Assembly: GCA_902406105.1 (NCBI GenBank)
Contig: CABPCP010000067.1
Span: forward strand, 1-15,105
Reading direction: 5' to 3'
DNA from: an uncultured Mordavella sp.
Lineage (GTDB): Bacteria; Bacillota; Clostridia; Lachnospirales; Lachnospiraceae
DNA length: 15,105 nt
Shown here: positions 1-7,424 of the stretch, piece after piece
Numbering within the stretch: the first letter of the stretch is position 1
Layout of the letters: the number at the start of each line of letters is the position of its first letter
Notes under the pieces: generated by a model
What the model saw: only the letters and a program-made list of their open reading frames with translations
Told to the model about the DNA's origin: nothing
Databases searched by the model: none
Program-made: the position numbers and the translations under genes

Positions 1-3
1 TAT

Positions 4-828
4 TTAAAAGATCCACTGCACAAACGCCGCAATCAGCACAAGTGCTCCCAATATAATTCGATAATAACCAAATACTTTAAAGTCATGCTGTTTGATATAT
101 CCCATCAGGAACCGGATCGCCACTATAGAAAGTCCGAAAGATACCACACAGCCAAGAAGCAGGTACCCCAATTCCGCCGCAGTAAAGCTGAAGCCAAATC
201 CGATCAGCTTGATCAGGCTTGCTCCGAACATCGCGGGAATTGCTAAAAAGAAGGTAAATTCTGCCGCCACTTCTCTAGACACGCCTATGATCAGAGCTCC
301 GACAATAGTCGCTCCTGACCTGGAGGTTCCTGGTATCAGGGCCAGCATCTGGAACACTCCGATCCACAGCAGCATCCGCACCGACAGTTCTGATATCTTT
401 GTAACCGCAGGGCGCCGACCTTCATTTCGCTTTTCGATCACAATGAACAGTACGCCGTAGACAATCAGCATGAGCGCCACTGGCACAGACCAATAAAACA
501 GGCGGTCCAGGGTATCGTTAAATAAAATTCCCACAATTCCCGCCGGAACCGAGGCGATCAGTACTTTAATCCACATCTGCCAAGTTAGAAGCTTCTGCTT
601 CTTTGTCTTTTTAGGGGAAAATGGATTCAGCTTATGAAAATACAGTACTACTACCGCCATGATAGCTCCAAGCTGTATGACCACATTGAACATCTCCATA
701 AATGAATCGCTTAAATTGGGCTGAAGCAAATCCCCCACTAGAATCAGATGCCCCGTGCTGCTCACTGGAAGCCATTCCGTAATACCTTCGACAATTCCAA
801 GCAGAATCACTTTTAATACATCTAACAT
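4..828 (-). CDS. uppP: Undecaprenyl-diphosphatase (UppP/BacA family)
   Basis: This integral membrane enzyme dephosphorylates undecaprenyl diphosphate, recycling the lipid carrier for peptidoglycan and other wall polymers; overexpression in other bacteria gives bacitracin resistance. The 274-residue length is normal for the family. The first family motif, EGITEWLPVSSTGH, is at residues 14-27, with the acidic pair E14/E18 and H27. The second, PGTSRSGAT, is at about 166-174 and includes R170. The rest is mostly hydrophobic helices. The start at 828 has a GGAG about 8 bases upstream. The gene lies 29 bases after the HAD gene and is probably the last gene of that unit within the window. Its stop is 3 bases from the window edge, so its terminator is not visible. 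The family assignment is secure. Confidence 0.96.
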   Translation of the reverse strand: MLDVLKVILLGIVEGITEWLPVSSTGHLILVGDLLQPNLSDSFMEMFNVVIQLGAIMAVVVLYFHKLNPFSPKKTKKQKLLTWQMWIKVLIASVPAGIVGILFNDTLDRLFYWSVPVALMLIVYGVLFIVIEKRNEGRRPAVTKISELSVRMLLWIGVFQMLALIPGTSRSGATIVGALIIGVSREVAAEFTFFLAIPAMFGASLIKLIGFGFSFTAAELGYLLLGCVVSFGLSIVAIRFLMGYIKQHDFKVFGYYRIILGALVLIAAFVQWIF

Positions 829-857
829 GTCATCTCTCCTCTCTGATTTCTTCCTTA

Positions 858-1703
858 TTAATTATCTTTCATATTTCCTTCCAGATAACGCCGAATGGTA
901 CAGGCAACCCCATCTTCGTCATTATTTCCCGCTTTTATATCTGCCGCCGCTAAGACTTCCGGCACGCCATTAGACATTGCCGCTCCAATCCCAGCTGTAC
1001 GCAGAAGCTCCACATCGTTGGCTCCGTCCCCAAACGCCAAGGTTTCTTCTCTGCGGATTCCCAGGCGCTCTGCCACCCACAGCAGGGCTTCGCCTTTATT
1101 GATCCCTTCTGCATTTACTTCAATATTATAAGGAAGAGCCCCCGTCACTTCAACTCCGCCGAGGCGCCGTACTTTTTCAAACGCTTCCTTTTTTTCCTCA
1201 TCGGAGGCAAAAAAGGCCTGAACCTTATCTACCCCTCTATTTTCTTCTTCAAATTTCTCTACAAGATCCAATACTGTCACCCGTGTCGCCCGGATGTACT
1301 CTTCCATGACCGGATCTGGTATGTAATGGCTTCCTTTCTCTAATTCTGCCGTCTTCACATAGCCTTTGCCGTCATAATAGATCTCTCGTAGTGTATCATA
1401 TTCTCCAAAAATATCCAAGACATTTCTCGCTGTTTCAACAGATACCAGTTTTTCCCAGACCGTCTTTCTCTCTTTTGTCTCCACGATCCTTGCCCCATTT
1501 GCCGTGATCGCGTACTCCGCTCCGGCCAATTCCAGCAGCTCCTCCGGGATAGCGGTCAAGGGACGTCCTGTAGCGGGGAGCAGGCAGATTCCCCTTTCCG
1601 CCGCCATTTTTAATACTCTTTGCGTCTCCTGTGTCACCTTTTTATCTGTTGTCAAAAGTGTTCCGTCTAAATCGAAGGCGATCAGTTTAATCCCGCGTCT
1701 CAT
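858..1703 (-). CDS. Cof-type HAD-superfamily phosphatase
   Basis: A cytosolic Mg-dependent hydrolase of the Cof/YidA (HAD IIB) type, which usually acts on sugar phosphates or other phosphorylated metabolites; the substrate cannot be read from the sequence. Motif I is FDLDGTLLTTD, with nucleophile D11 and acid/base D13. Motif II is in LLPATGRP at about residues 41-48. The acidic motif IV, FGDGANDVELL, lies near residue 225. A C2-type cap sits between motifs II and IV. The length of 281 residues is normal. The start overlaps the last 17 bases of the DUF1444-like gene and is preceded by AAAGGA about 12 bases upstream, so translation is probably coupled. The following gene is uppP; a role in wall-precursor metabolism is possible from context only. 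Confidence 0.9.
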   Translation of the reverse strand: MRRGIKLIAFDLDGTLLTTDKKVTQETQRVLKMAAERGICLLPATGRPLTAIPEELLELAGAEYAITANGARIVETKERKTVWEKLVSVETARNVLDIFGEYDTLREIYYDGKGYVKTAELEKGSHYIPDPVMEEYIRATRVTVLDLVEKFEEENRGVDKVQAFFASDEEKKEAFEKVRRLGGVEVTGALPYNIEVNAEGINKGEALLWVAERLGIRREETLAFGDGANDVELLRTAGIGAAMSNGVPEVLAAADIKAGNNDEDGVACTIRRYLEGNMKDN

Positions 1704-2274
1704 AAACCGTCAAATCCTTTCTCTTCTGGGAAAACAGCATAAGCGATGTGCTGATCCTTTCGCCAGACATATCATAAGCGCCTTTTCCATGCTCGATCAT
1801 CTTGTCTACCACTTCTTTTTGACCGGCAGGCGCAAAAAGAACTGTATCCTTTGACGGCGCCATGATCACCAGATCATCCTTCAGTTTATCTACACACACC
1901 TGCCAAATATGTTTGAAGCATAAAGAACTCGCTTCATGAAGTCCATCCGCGATAATCCCAAACGCTCCGTACCATGTATTCCCGATTACAAATTCCACAT
2001 CTCTTGCCAAATTCTCGCACGCCTGATGATAAAGTTTTTCGATATCCGCTTCCGGAGGCAGCATGTTGTCTTTCAATATCTCATAAGTTTCCTCTCCCCG
2101 GCGGATCGCGAAGATCACCTTTAAGTCTCCTGTAAAGGCAACTACCGGCGTATCCTTCTCCGACAGATTTTTCCCATTCAGCGCGTGGCTGTCCTTGATC
2201 TCTTTCCTGATCCAGGGATAGATACGATCTTTGATCTTCTCATACTGATAATGTTCTTCTTCGTATTTCTTCAT
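1687..2274 (-). CDS. DUF1444 / YtpQ-like protein of unknown function
   Basis: A 195-residue soluble protein with no signal peptide or membrane helix. From memory it aligns along its length with the C-terminal two thirds of Bacillus YtpQ (DUF1444). Examples are the segment KVIFAIRRGEETYEILKDNM near residues 52-71, the following ENLARDV, and the APSKDTVLFAP strand at about 139-149. It lacks roughly the first 70 residues of YtpQ and begins instead with a short charged segment. No catalytic motif is evident. It is the first gene of the unit with the HAD phosphatase and uppP and overlaps the HAD start. The RBS is GAAAGGAAG before the ATG. A weak extended -10 (TGTTATAAA, complement of 2292-2300) lies just upstream. 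The function is unknown and the family call is moderately sure. Confidence 0.65.
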   Translation of the reverse strand: MKKYEEEHYQYEKIKDRIYPWIRKEIKDSHALNGKNLSEKDTPVVAFTGDLKVIFAIRRGEETYEILKDNMLPPEADIEKLYHQACENLARDVEFVIGNTWYGAFGIIADGLHEASSLCFKHIWQVCVDKLKDDLVIMAPSKDTVLFAPAGQKEVVDKMIEHGKGAYDMSGERISTSLMLFSQKRKDLTVYETRD

Positions 2275-2365
2275 CTTTTCTTCCTTTCATCTTTATAACA
2301 TATTGAACAATTCTTTTCGTTATGTTCTAAAATCTGTTTCTGTCCTTTCTACTTTTACATCCATT

Positions 2366-2382
2366 TGTTACAAAACCGTTAC
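2366..2382 (+). promoter_or_regulatory. Candidate WalR (YycF) box
   Basis: The sequence TGTTAC-AAAAC-CGTTAC is two hexamers separated by exactly five bases. The known WalR consensus is TGTWAH-N5-TGTWAH. The first half-site matches fully and the second has one mismatch. It lies 17 bases upstream of the -35 element of the cell-wall hydrolase gene, a normal position for an activator. WalRK/VicRK is known to control wall hydrolases, including pcsB. The site is read from sequence; binding is inferred. Confidence 0.5.
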
Positions 2383-2399
2383 ATTTATTTTAACAAAGT

Positions 2400-2428
2400 T
2401 TGCAATATAAAGCAATTTGTTGTATAAT
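2400..2428 (+). promoter_or_regulatory. Sigma-A-type promoter of the cell-wall hydrolase
   Basis: The -35 TTGCAA (2400-2405) and a perfect -10 TATAAT (2423-2428) are separated by 17 bases. The predicted start of transcription is near 2435, giving a leader of about 33 bases with a GGAAAGG ribosome binding site before the ATG at 2468. Confidence 0.8.
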
Positions 2429-2467
2429 GTATTAGCACTTACAAAAGACAGAAAGGAAAGGTATTGA

Positions 2468-3529
2468 ATGAGTATTAAAAAGAAACAACTATTACGGTCT
2501 GTCTTAGGGTTTCTATGCGCCGTAACACTTGCTTCTTCCGGAATCTCTGTATATGCTGCGCCCTCTAGCCAGGAACTCGAAGAGAAGACCTCTAATCTTC
2601 AGGGAGAACTTGATGATCTGAACAGCGAACTTGCTTCACTTAGCAAGGAACTTGACGAAACATCTGCGGAGATTGAAACACTTTCTGCCGATGTAGAAAA
2701 AGCGAAATTAGATTTGGCCGCCGCCAAATTAAATGAAGAATCCCAATATGAATCCATGAAAGACCGGATCAAATTTATGTACGAGGGCGGAAGCGCTTCT
2801 CTTCTTGAGATTCTGTTTTCTTCCGAGAACATGGGGGATTTTCTCAACAAAGCAGAATATATAAATACGATCAGCGATTACGACCGGAATATGCTGGAGG
2901 AATTCCAAAAAGTCCGGGCCGATGTAGAACAAAAGCAGCAGGATCTGGAGGATAAACAAAAAGAGTTAAAAACTCTCCAAAGCGATCTGACCAGTCAGCA
3001 GGAAACTATCAACGCAAAAATTTCTTCTACTTCAGGTGAACTGGCAGATTATGAGTCTCAGCTGGCACGCGCCCAGGCGGCGGAGGAGGCCGCGAAGACC
3101 GCGCAAAATAACAAGGTATCCGGCTCCACTTCCAGTGATGATTCTAACAATGGCTCAACAAACAATTCTGGTTCCTCTATATCTGCTGATGTCAGTGATG
3201 TGGCATTGCTGGCGGCTATCCTGCAATGTGAAGCAGGAGGAAGCTATGACGGAATGTTGGCCGTAGGGACTGTCATTATGAACCGTGTGGAGAGTTCTCG
3301 CTTTCCTAATACGATCCGGGGTGTCATCTATCAATCAGGACAGTTTTCCCCTACCTGGAATGGATCTTTAGACCGGGTTCTTGCAACGGGACCGTCTTCG
3401 TCCGCATATTCCGCGGCGCAGGCAGTTCTTGGCGGGACAAGATATTCGGCGGTTGCCCACTGCTATTACTTTAATGCCGCATGGACAGGCAAAGAAGGAA
3501 TCAATGTAGGCGGCAATGTTTTTTGGTAA
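2468..3529 (+). CDS. Secreted cell-wall hydrolase: PcsB-like coiled coil plus SleB/CwlJ domain
   Basis: This 353-residue protein is predicted to be exported and to cleave peptidoglycan. Residues 1-31 form a signal peptide (positive KKKQLLR, hydrophobic core, VYA-A cleavage). Residues 34-215 are a long charged coiled coil resembling the N-terminal regulatory region of PcsB/CwlO-type hydrolases, interrupted near 105-140 by a less charged segment (FMYEGG...LEILFSSENM). A Ser/Asn/Thr-rich linker covers about 217-240. Residues 241-353 form a Hydrolase_2 (SleB/CwlJ) domain. In it ILQCEAGG carries the probable catalytic Glu255, followed by GTVIMNRV, QFSP and the terminal GGNVFW. SleB relatives are lytic transglycosylases in spore germination; the coiled coil and WalR-like site instead suggest vegetative wall growth or division. 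It is monocistronic and ends at a bidirectional hairpin. Confidence 0.9.
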   Translation: MSIKKKQLLRSVLGFLCAVTLASSGISVYAAPSSQELEEKTSNLQGELDDLNSELASLSKELDETSAEIETLSADVEKAKLDLAAAKLNEESQYESMKDRIKFMYEGGSASLLEILFSSENMGDFLNKAEYINTISDYDRNMLEEFQKVRADVEQKQQDLEDKQKELKTLQSDLTSQQETINAKISSTSGELADYESQLARAQAAEEAAKTAQNNKVSGSTSSDDSNNGSTNNSGSSISADVSDVALLAAILQCEAGGSYDGMLAVGTVIMNRVESSRFPNTIRGVIYQSGQFSPTWNGSLDRVLATGPSSSAYSAAQAVLGGTRYSAVAHCYYFNAAWTGKEGINVGGNVFW

Positions 3530-3548
3530 GATACTTAAAATACATATA

Positions 3549-3583
3549 GAAAGGCGGCACACACAATGTGTACCGCCTTTTCT
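3549..3583. terminator. Bidirectional intrinsic terminator
   Basis: AAAGGCGG (3550-3557) pairs with CCGCCTTT (3573-3580). Inside, after one C-A mismatch, ACACA pairs with TGTGT around a CAA loop. Pyrimidine-rich tails follow on both strands (TTTTCTTATT on plus, TTTCTATAT on minus). It sits between the convergent cell-wall hydrolase and hydrogenase genes and can end both transcripts. Confidence 0.85.
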
Positions 3584-3600
3584 TATTCCAGAAATCTTCT

Positions 3601-5334
3601 CTACAGCGCGCGCCTATGTTCCGTATGTAAAAGCTGATGCGCCCTATGAGACAATGGCTTCTCAAAAAACTCTGCGTACATCTGCATAACATCTCTATTT
3701 TCGTGCGAAAACCGGATGTTTGACTTTTCATCCAGCGAATACAGCTGGCCCCCTCTCTGGAAAGCAAGCTCTTCCCCGTCATGGATCGGCTGTCCGCCTC
3801 CACCTACACATCCGCCTGGACATGCCATCACTTCTACAAAATCATAATGCGCTTCTCCCCGCTGGATCTTATCCAGCAGCGCGCGAGTATTTCCCAGACC
3901 GCTGACAGCCGCGATCTTTACTGTGATATCATCAATCGCGAACTCGGCCTCCTGAACGCCCTGATTCTCCTGGAATCCCCGGCTTCTCACTTGACGGAAC
4001 GCATCTGCCGGAGGATTCTCACTCTTTATCAGATAGTAAGCCGTCCGGAGCGCCGCTTCCATAACACCTCCGGTAGCTCCAAAGATAACGCCCGCGCCAG
4101 AACCCTGCTGCATCGGCCGATCACTTTCAATGTCTTTGAGCGTTGCCGGATTGATATGCGCCGCTCCGAACATTTTCACCAATTCCCGTGTTGTGATCAC
4201 CGCATCTACATCGTGTCCCGCATACTCTTCGTAAAACAGTTCCATCTCTCGCTCACTCTTCTTTGCGACACATGGCATCACAGAAACCGTATAGATCTTC
4301 TCAGGCTCTACTCCAAGCTTCTGAGCAAAATATGTCTTCATTACCGCGCCAAACATCTGCTGGGGTGATTTCGCCGTAGAAATCTGCGGAAGAAGGTGAG
4401 GATACTGTGTCTTCACAAACCGGATCCATCCCGGGCAACAGGAAGTGAACATCGGCAGTCTCTTTAATTCTCCCGCAGTAAACCGCTTCACAAACTCGTG
4501 CGCTTCCTCCATGATCGTCAGATCTGCGGAAAATGTGGTATCAAACACGTAGTCCGCTCCCATCCGTTTCAACGCGTCCAGGATTTTCCCTACCGTTGCC
4601 TCTTCTGGCTTCAGTCCCAGGCTCTCGCCCCAGGCCGTCCGCACTGCGGGCGCCACCTGTACCACAACAACCTTTTCTTTATCTTCGATCGCTTTCCAGA
4701 CTTTTTCTGTATCGTCTCTGGCGCTCAAAGCTCCGACCGGACAATGCGTGATACACTGCCCGCAGAGCGAACAGTCTGCCTCTTCGATCTTTCGGTGGCC
4801 AGACACATTGATCGTAGTCATAGATCCGGTGCCTTCCACATCCCAGATTCCAAGCCCCTGGACTTTATCGCAGATCTGGACGCAGCGCATGCACTTGATA
4901 CACTTAGAGTAATCCTTGATCAGTGGGAATCCCTTATTCCAGGCCCGCCGTTCGATCTGTTTCTCGTAAGGAACATCCAAAATATTCAAGTCATTGGCAA
5001 TCGTCTGCAGCGCGCAGTTCCCGCTCCTTGAGCAGGTTACACACTGGCCGTCATGCTGGGAGAGCAGAAGCTCTACCGTTGTTCTCCTGTGACGGCGTAC
5101 TTTGGGGCTGTTTGTATAAATGACCATCCCTTCTTCCGCCACATTATTACAAGAAGAAATCAATTTCTCCTTGCCTTCCAATTCCACTACACAGACTCTG
5201 CAGGCCGCGATCTCATTAATATTCTTGAGATAACACAATTTGGGTATCATGATCCCAATCTGGGCGGCAGCCTCCATGATCGTGGTATTTTCCTCTACGG
5301 AAACTTTTCTTCCGTCTATCGTAAGATTTACCAT
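3601..5334 (-). CDS. hydA: [FeFe] hydrogenase catalytic subunit, CpI-like (M3 type)
   Basis: Catalyses reversible H2 formation from protons and low-potential electrons in the cytoplasm. Its 577 residues show the complete M3 layout. A plant-type [2Fe-2S] domain has C34, C45, C48 and C62. A His-ligated cluster has H94-x3-C98-x2-C101-x5-C107. Two [4Fe-4S] clusters use C145/C148/C151 with C198, and C188/C191/C194 with C155. The H-cluster domain has all three signatures: TSCCPGW (C299, C300), MPCVAKK (C355) and ACPGGCVGGGGQP (C505, C509). C299 corresponds to the proton-relay cysteine of CpI, and the numbering nearly coincides with CpI. There is no extra C-terminal domain. The ATG overlaps the stop of the upstream flavoprotein gene (ATGGTAA), and an AAGGGAGG lies 12 bases before it. 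No maturase genes (hydE, hydF, hydG) are in the window. Confidence 0.95.
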   Translation of the reverse strand: MVNLTIDGRKVSVEENTTIMEAAAQIGIMIPKLCYLKNINEIAACRVCVVELEGKEKLISSCNNVAEEGMVIYTNSPKVRRHRRTTVELLLSQHDGQCVTCSRSGNCALQTIANDLNILDVPYEKQIERRAWNKGFPLIKDYSKCIKCMRCVQICDKVQGLGIWDVEGTGSMTTINVSGHRKIEEADCSLCGQCITHCPVGALSARDDTEKVWKAIEDKEKVVVVQVAPAVRTAWGESLGLKPEEATVGKILDALKRMGADYVFDTTFSADLTIMEEAHEFVKRFTAGELKRLPMFTSCCPGWIRFVKTQYPHLLPQISTAKSPQQMFGAVMKTYFAQKLGVEPEKIYTVSVMPCVAKKSEREMELFYEEYAGHDVDAVITTRELVKMFGAAHINPATLKDIESDRPMQQGSGAGVIFGATGGVMEAALRTAYYLIKSENPPADAFRQVRSRGFQENQGVQEAEFAIDDITVKIAAVSGLGNTRALLDKIQRGEAHYDFVEVMACPGGCVGGGGQPIHDGEELAFQRGGQLYSLDEKSNIRFSHENRDVMQMYAEFFEKPLSHRAHQLLHTEHRRAL

Positions 5335-7160
5335 AATGTTTCTCTGCCTCCCTTAAATATTCCGTATCCGAAGTGATCACAACGCAGACAGCGGGATGCC
5401 TCCTGCTTCGCCTCTTTCTCCGTCATACATTTTTCCACGCCTTCAAAATCATGGACTCTCTCACACGCTTCACGCTCTGTCATATTGACTCTTCCACAAG
5501 GGCTCCTGTCATCCAGGCGGGGCTCCGGAATCTCCACATCACAGGAGATCTCATGGTGATACCCCAGATACTCATCAATATTGGCTGCCACCACTTTCGC
5601 CGCCGCGATCGCCTTGATCACAGAAGCAGGGCCGCTGGCACAGTCGCCTCCCGCAAATACTCCCGGCATATTCTCAAAGGTTCCGGTACTTTCTGTCACA
5701 ATCTTTCCTCTTGCCACAGGAATTCCCGCTTCCTCGAAATGGCGGGTCTCGATATTCTGTCCAATCGCCACGATCAAAACATCGCATGGAATATAAATAT
5801 CTTCTTCTCCCGTTGGCTTGATGCTTGCTCTTCCATCTTTAATAGCGCTTACCATCTGAGGTGTCACATAAATACCTTTCACATGGCCGTTTTCATCCAC
5901 ATCGATGGCGGAAGGCGCTTTTAAGGTCTGCAGCTCGATCCCCTCTGCCACCGCTCCATCTATCTCACCTGGCAGGGCCGTCATATCCGCCACACGCCGG
6001 CGGTACACGATGCTGACCTTGGAAGCTCCAAGGCGCTTGGCTGTACGGACAGCGTCCATAGAAACATTTCCTCCGCCGATGACCGCTACCTGCTTCCCTG
6101 TCAGATCCAGGATCTGTTCTTTCCCGACATTTCTCAAGAATTGGACGGCAGAGATCACACCTTGCGCATCTTCTCCTTCCAGTCCCAGCTTTTTATCCGT
6201 GCTGGCGCCGATCGTGATCAAAACCGCGTCATATTCCTCACGCAGCTCCTGGATTGAAATGTCCTCTCCAATCTTCAGTCCGTGCTTCACATCCACACCT
6301 GTCTTCAAGATCGCGTTGATATCCTCATCCAGACGTTCCTTAGGAAGACGATAGTTGGGAATTCCATACCGGAGCATTCCGCCAAGCTTCGGCAGCATCT
6401 CATAAACGGTCGCCTGATGGCCCATCAGCTGCAGATAATAGGCCGCGCTAAGACCTCCTGGGCCTCCGCCAAGGACCGCCACTTTCTTACCTGTCTTCGG
6501 CGCGCATTCAGGCGGGTCCACCTCGCCGGCGAAATCCGCCGCGACCCGCTTCAAACCGCGGATATTTACGGAATCGTCCACCATATTTCTGCGGCATCTG
6601 GCTTCACACGGATGTTCACAGATAAATCCGCAAGTCGTTGGAAATGGATTATCCTTGCGGATTAAACGAATTGCGTCCGCGTAACGCCCTTCCCCAACCA
6701 AAGCCACATACCCAGGGATATCCACATGAGCGGGACATAATGACACACAGGATACGGGCTGGTTATAACTGCAAGTACAGCGTCCGTTCTGAATATGTTC
6801 GATGTAATCATCCCGGTACCCAATCAGCCCCTTATAGACCATATTGGCCGCTTCATACCCCACTGCGCAGTCCGCCGTTTCCATGACGGAAAGCGCTGTT
6901 TCTTCCATCACGTCTAAAGTCTCCATTGTTGCCCTTCCGTCCAGGACGTCTTTGATCAGATGATTTAGCTGTCCAAGACCGATCCGGCACGGCACACATT
7001 TCCCACACGTCTGAGCATGGCACAGTTCCAGAAATGCCCGCGCCATATCCACTGGACATAAGCCCGGCGGACTAGATTCGATCCTCTTTTCCAGGTCCTT
7101 ATACAGGCCCTCCATGACGATCCTCGCCCGTTTTGGGGAATCAATCTCCAACCTGCTCAT
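5328..7160 (-). CDS. NuoF-type Fe-S segment fused to GltD/NfnB-like NAD(P)H oxidoreductase
   Basis: A 610-residue cytosolic flavoprotein, probably the electron-transfer partner of the hydrogenase. Residues 1-125 match only the C-terminal [4Fe-4S] part of NuoF/HydB: C52-x2-C55-x2-C58-x39-C98, the N3-cluster spacing. The NuoF FMN/NADH core is absent. Residues 126-200 form the GltD/DPYD-type double-cluster segment (C138, C142, C177, C181, C185, C189). An FAD Rossmann motif, VAVLGGGPGG, is at 227-236. A second nucleotide site, VAVIGGGNVSMD, is at 358-369, followed by RRR at 387-389, which suggests NADPH. The FAD-closing motif FAGGDC is at 502-507. A terminal CLRC is at 601-604. The core resembles glutamate synthase small subunit and NfnB, the bifurcating subunit of Nfn. 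It is first in the operon and overlaps hydA by 7 bases. Exact electron donor and bifurcation are inferred. Confidence 0.85.
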   Translation of the reverse strand: MSRLEIDSPKRARIVMEGLYKDLEKRIESSPPGLCPVDMARAFLELCHAQTCGKCVPCRIGLGQLNHLIKDVLDGRATMETLDVMEETALSVMETADCAVGYEAANMVYKGLIGYRDDYIEHIQNGRCTCSYNQPVSCVSLCPAHVDIPGYVALVGEGRYADAIRLIRKDNPFPTTCGFICEHPCEARCRRNMVDDSVNIRGLKRVAADFAGEVDPPECAPKTGKKVAVLGGGPGGLSAAYYLQLMGHQATVYEMLPKLGGMLRYGIPNYRLPKERLDEDINAILKTGVDVKHGLKIGEDISIQELREEYDAVLITIGASTDKKLGLEGEDAQGVISAVQFLRNVGKEQILDLTGKQVAVIGGGNVSMDAVRTAKRLGASKVSIVYRRRVADMTALPGEIDGAVAEGIELQTLKAPSAIDVDENGHVKGIYVTPQMVSAIKDGRASIKPTGEEDIYIPCDVLIVAIGQNIETRHFEEAGIPVARGKIVTESTGTFENMPGVFAGGDCASGPASVIKAIAAAKVVAANIDEYLGYHHEISCDVEIPEPRLDDRSPCGRVNMTEREACERVHDFEGVEKCMTEKEAKQEASRCLRCDHFGYGIFKGGRETLW

Positions 7161-7215
7161 TACATACCTTCCTCTCTTTCATATAAATTGTCGTCACCTA
7201 TGACACACTTTTTTT

Positions 7216-7224
7216 ATTATAACA
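7216..7224 (-). promoter_or_regulatory. Extended -10 promoter of the hydrogenase operon
   Basis: On the minus strand the sequence is TGT-TATAAT: a perfect -10 with an upstream TGn extension. No good -35 sits 17 bases upstream, where a T-rich run occurs instead, which is acceptable for an extended -10 promoter. It lies about 55 bases before the start of the 610-residue flavoprotein gene, whose RBS is GAGGAAGG. Confidence 0.6.
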
Positions 7225-7285
7225 TTTCTACAAAAAAAAGGAAGAAAATTGCCGAAAGTAGATTATTTAACACAAAAAGTTTCGC

Positions 7286-7413
7286 CATAGGGAAGATTGG
7301 AAGGAATTCATGCTTGCATGAAATTCCGGCCAGTCTTCCCTATGAGCGGAGCGTCCGCATATGAGCAAAGCAGCGGCGGCAGCCGCGGGCAAGCCCGGAC
7401 GGGCGGGCTTTGC
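7286..7413. repeat. Cluster of strong hairpins, possible dispersed repeat or terminator region
   Basis: This stretch lies downstream of the export operon and upstream of the hydrogenase promoter. CATAGGGAAGATTGG (7286-7300) pairs with 7330-7344 with one wobble. After a 2x2 mismatch, GGAATT pairs with AATTCC, and CATG pairs with CATG around a CTTG loop, giving about 25 base pairs. Next comes GCGGA-gcg-TCCGC (7346-7358), flanked by two copies of ATGAGC. Then come alternative GC-rich stems: GCAAAGC (7365-7371) with 7407-7413, or AAGCCCG (7391-7397) with 7404-7410. On the minus strand the first hairpin is followed by GCGAAACTTTTTG, so it may terminate the export operon. Its length and GC content are unusual for a simple terminator. 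Confidence 0.6.
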
Positions 7414-7424
7414 GAATGGCGTAC

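Noticed and set aside
2292..2300. Extended -10 (TGTTATAAA on the minus strand) for the DUF1444-like gene
   Set aside because: No -35, and only about 17 bases from the start codon. Too weak to list as a feature, though it remains possible.
3720..5376. Several long plus-strand open frames opposite hydA (up to 195 codons)
   Set aside because: Shadows of the hydrogenase coding bias, with no RBS and no recognisable protein.
7190..7206. TGTC...GACA and GTCA...TGAC short inverted repeats in the hydrogenase leader
   Set aside because: Arms of only four bases, which chance would often produce.
7266..7275. TTGTGTTAAA on the minus strand, like half of a Rex redox-repressor site, upstream of the hydrogenase operon
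   Set aside because: The second half-site is missing, and the site is about 45 bases upstream of the -10, so Rex control is not supported.
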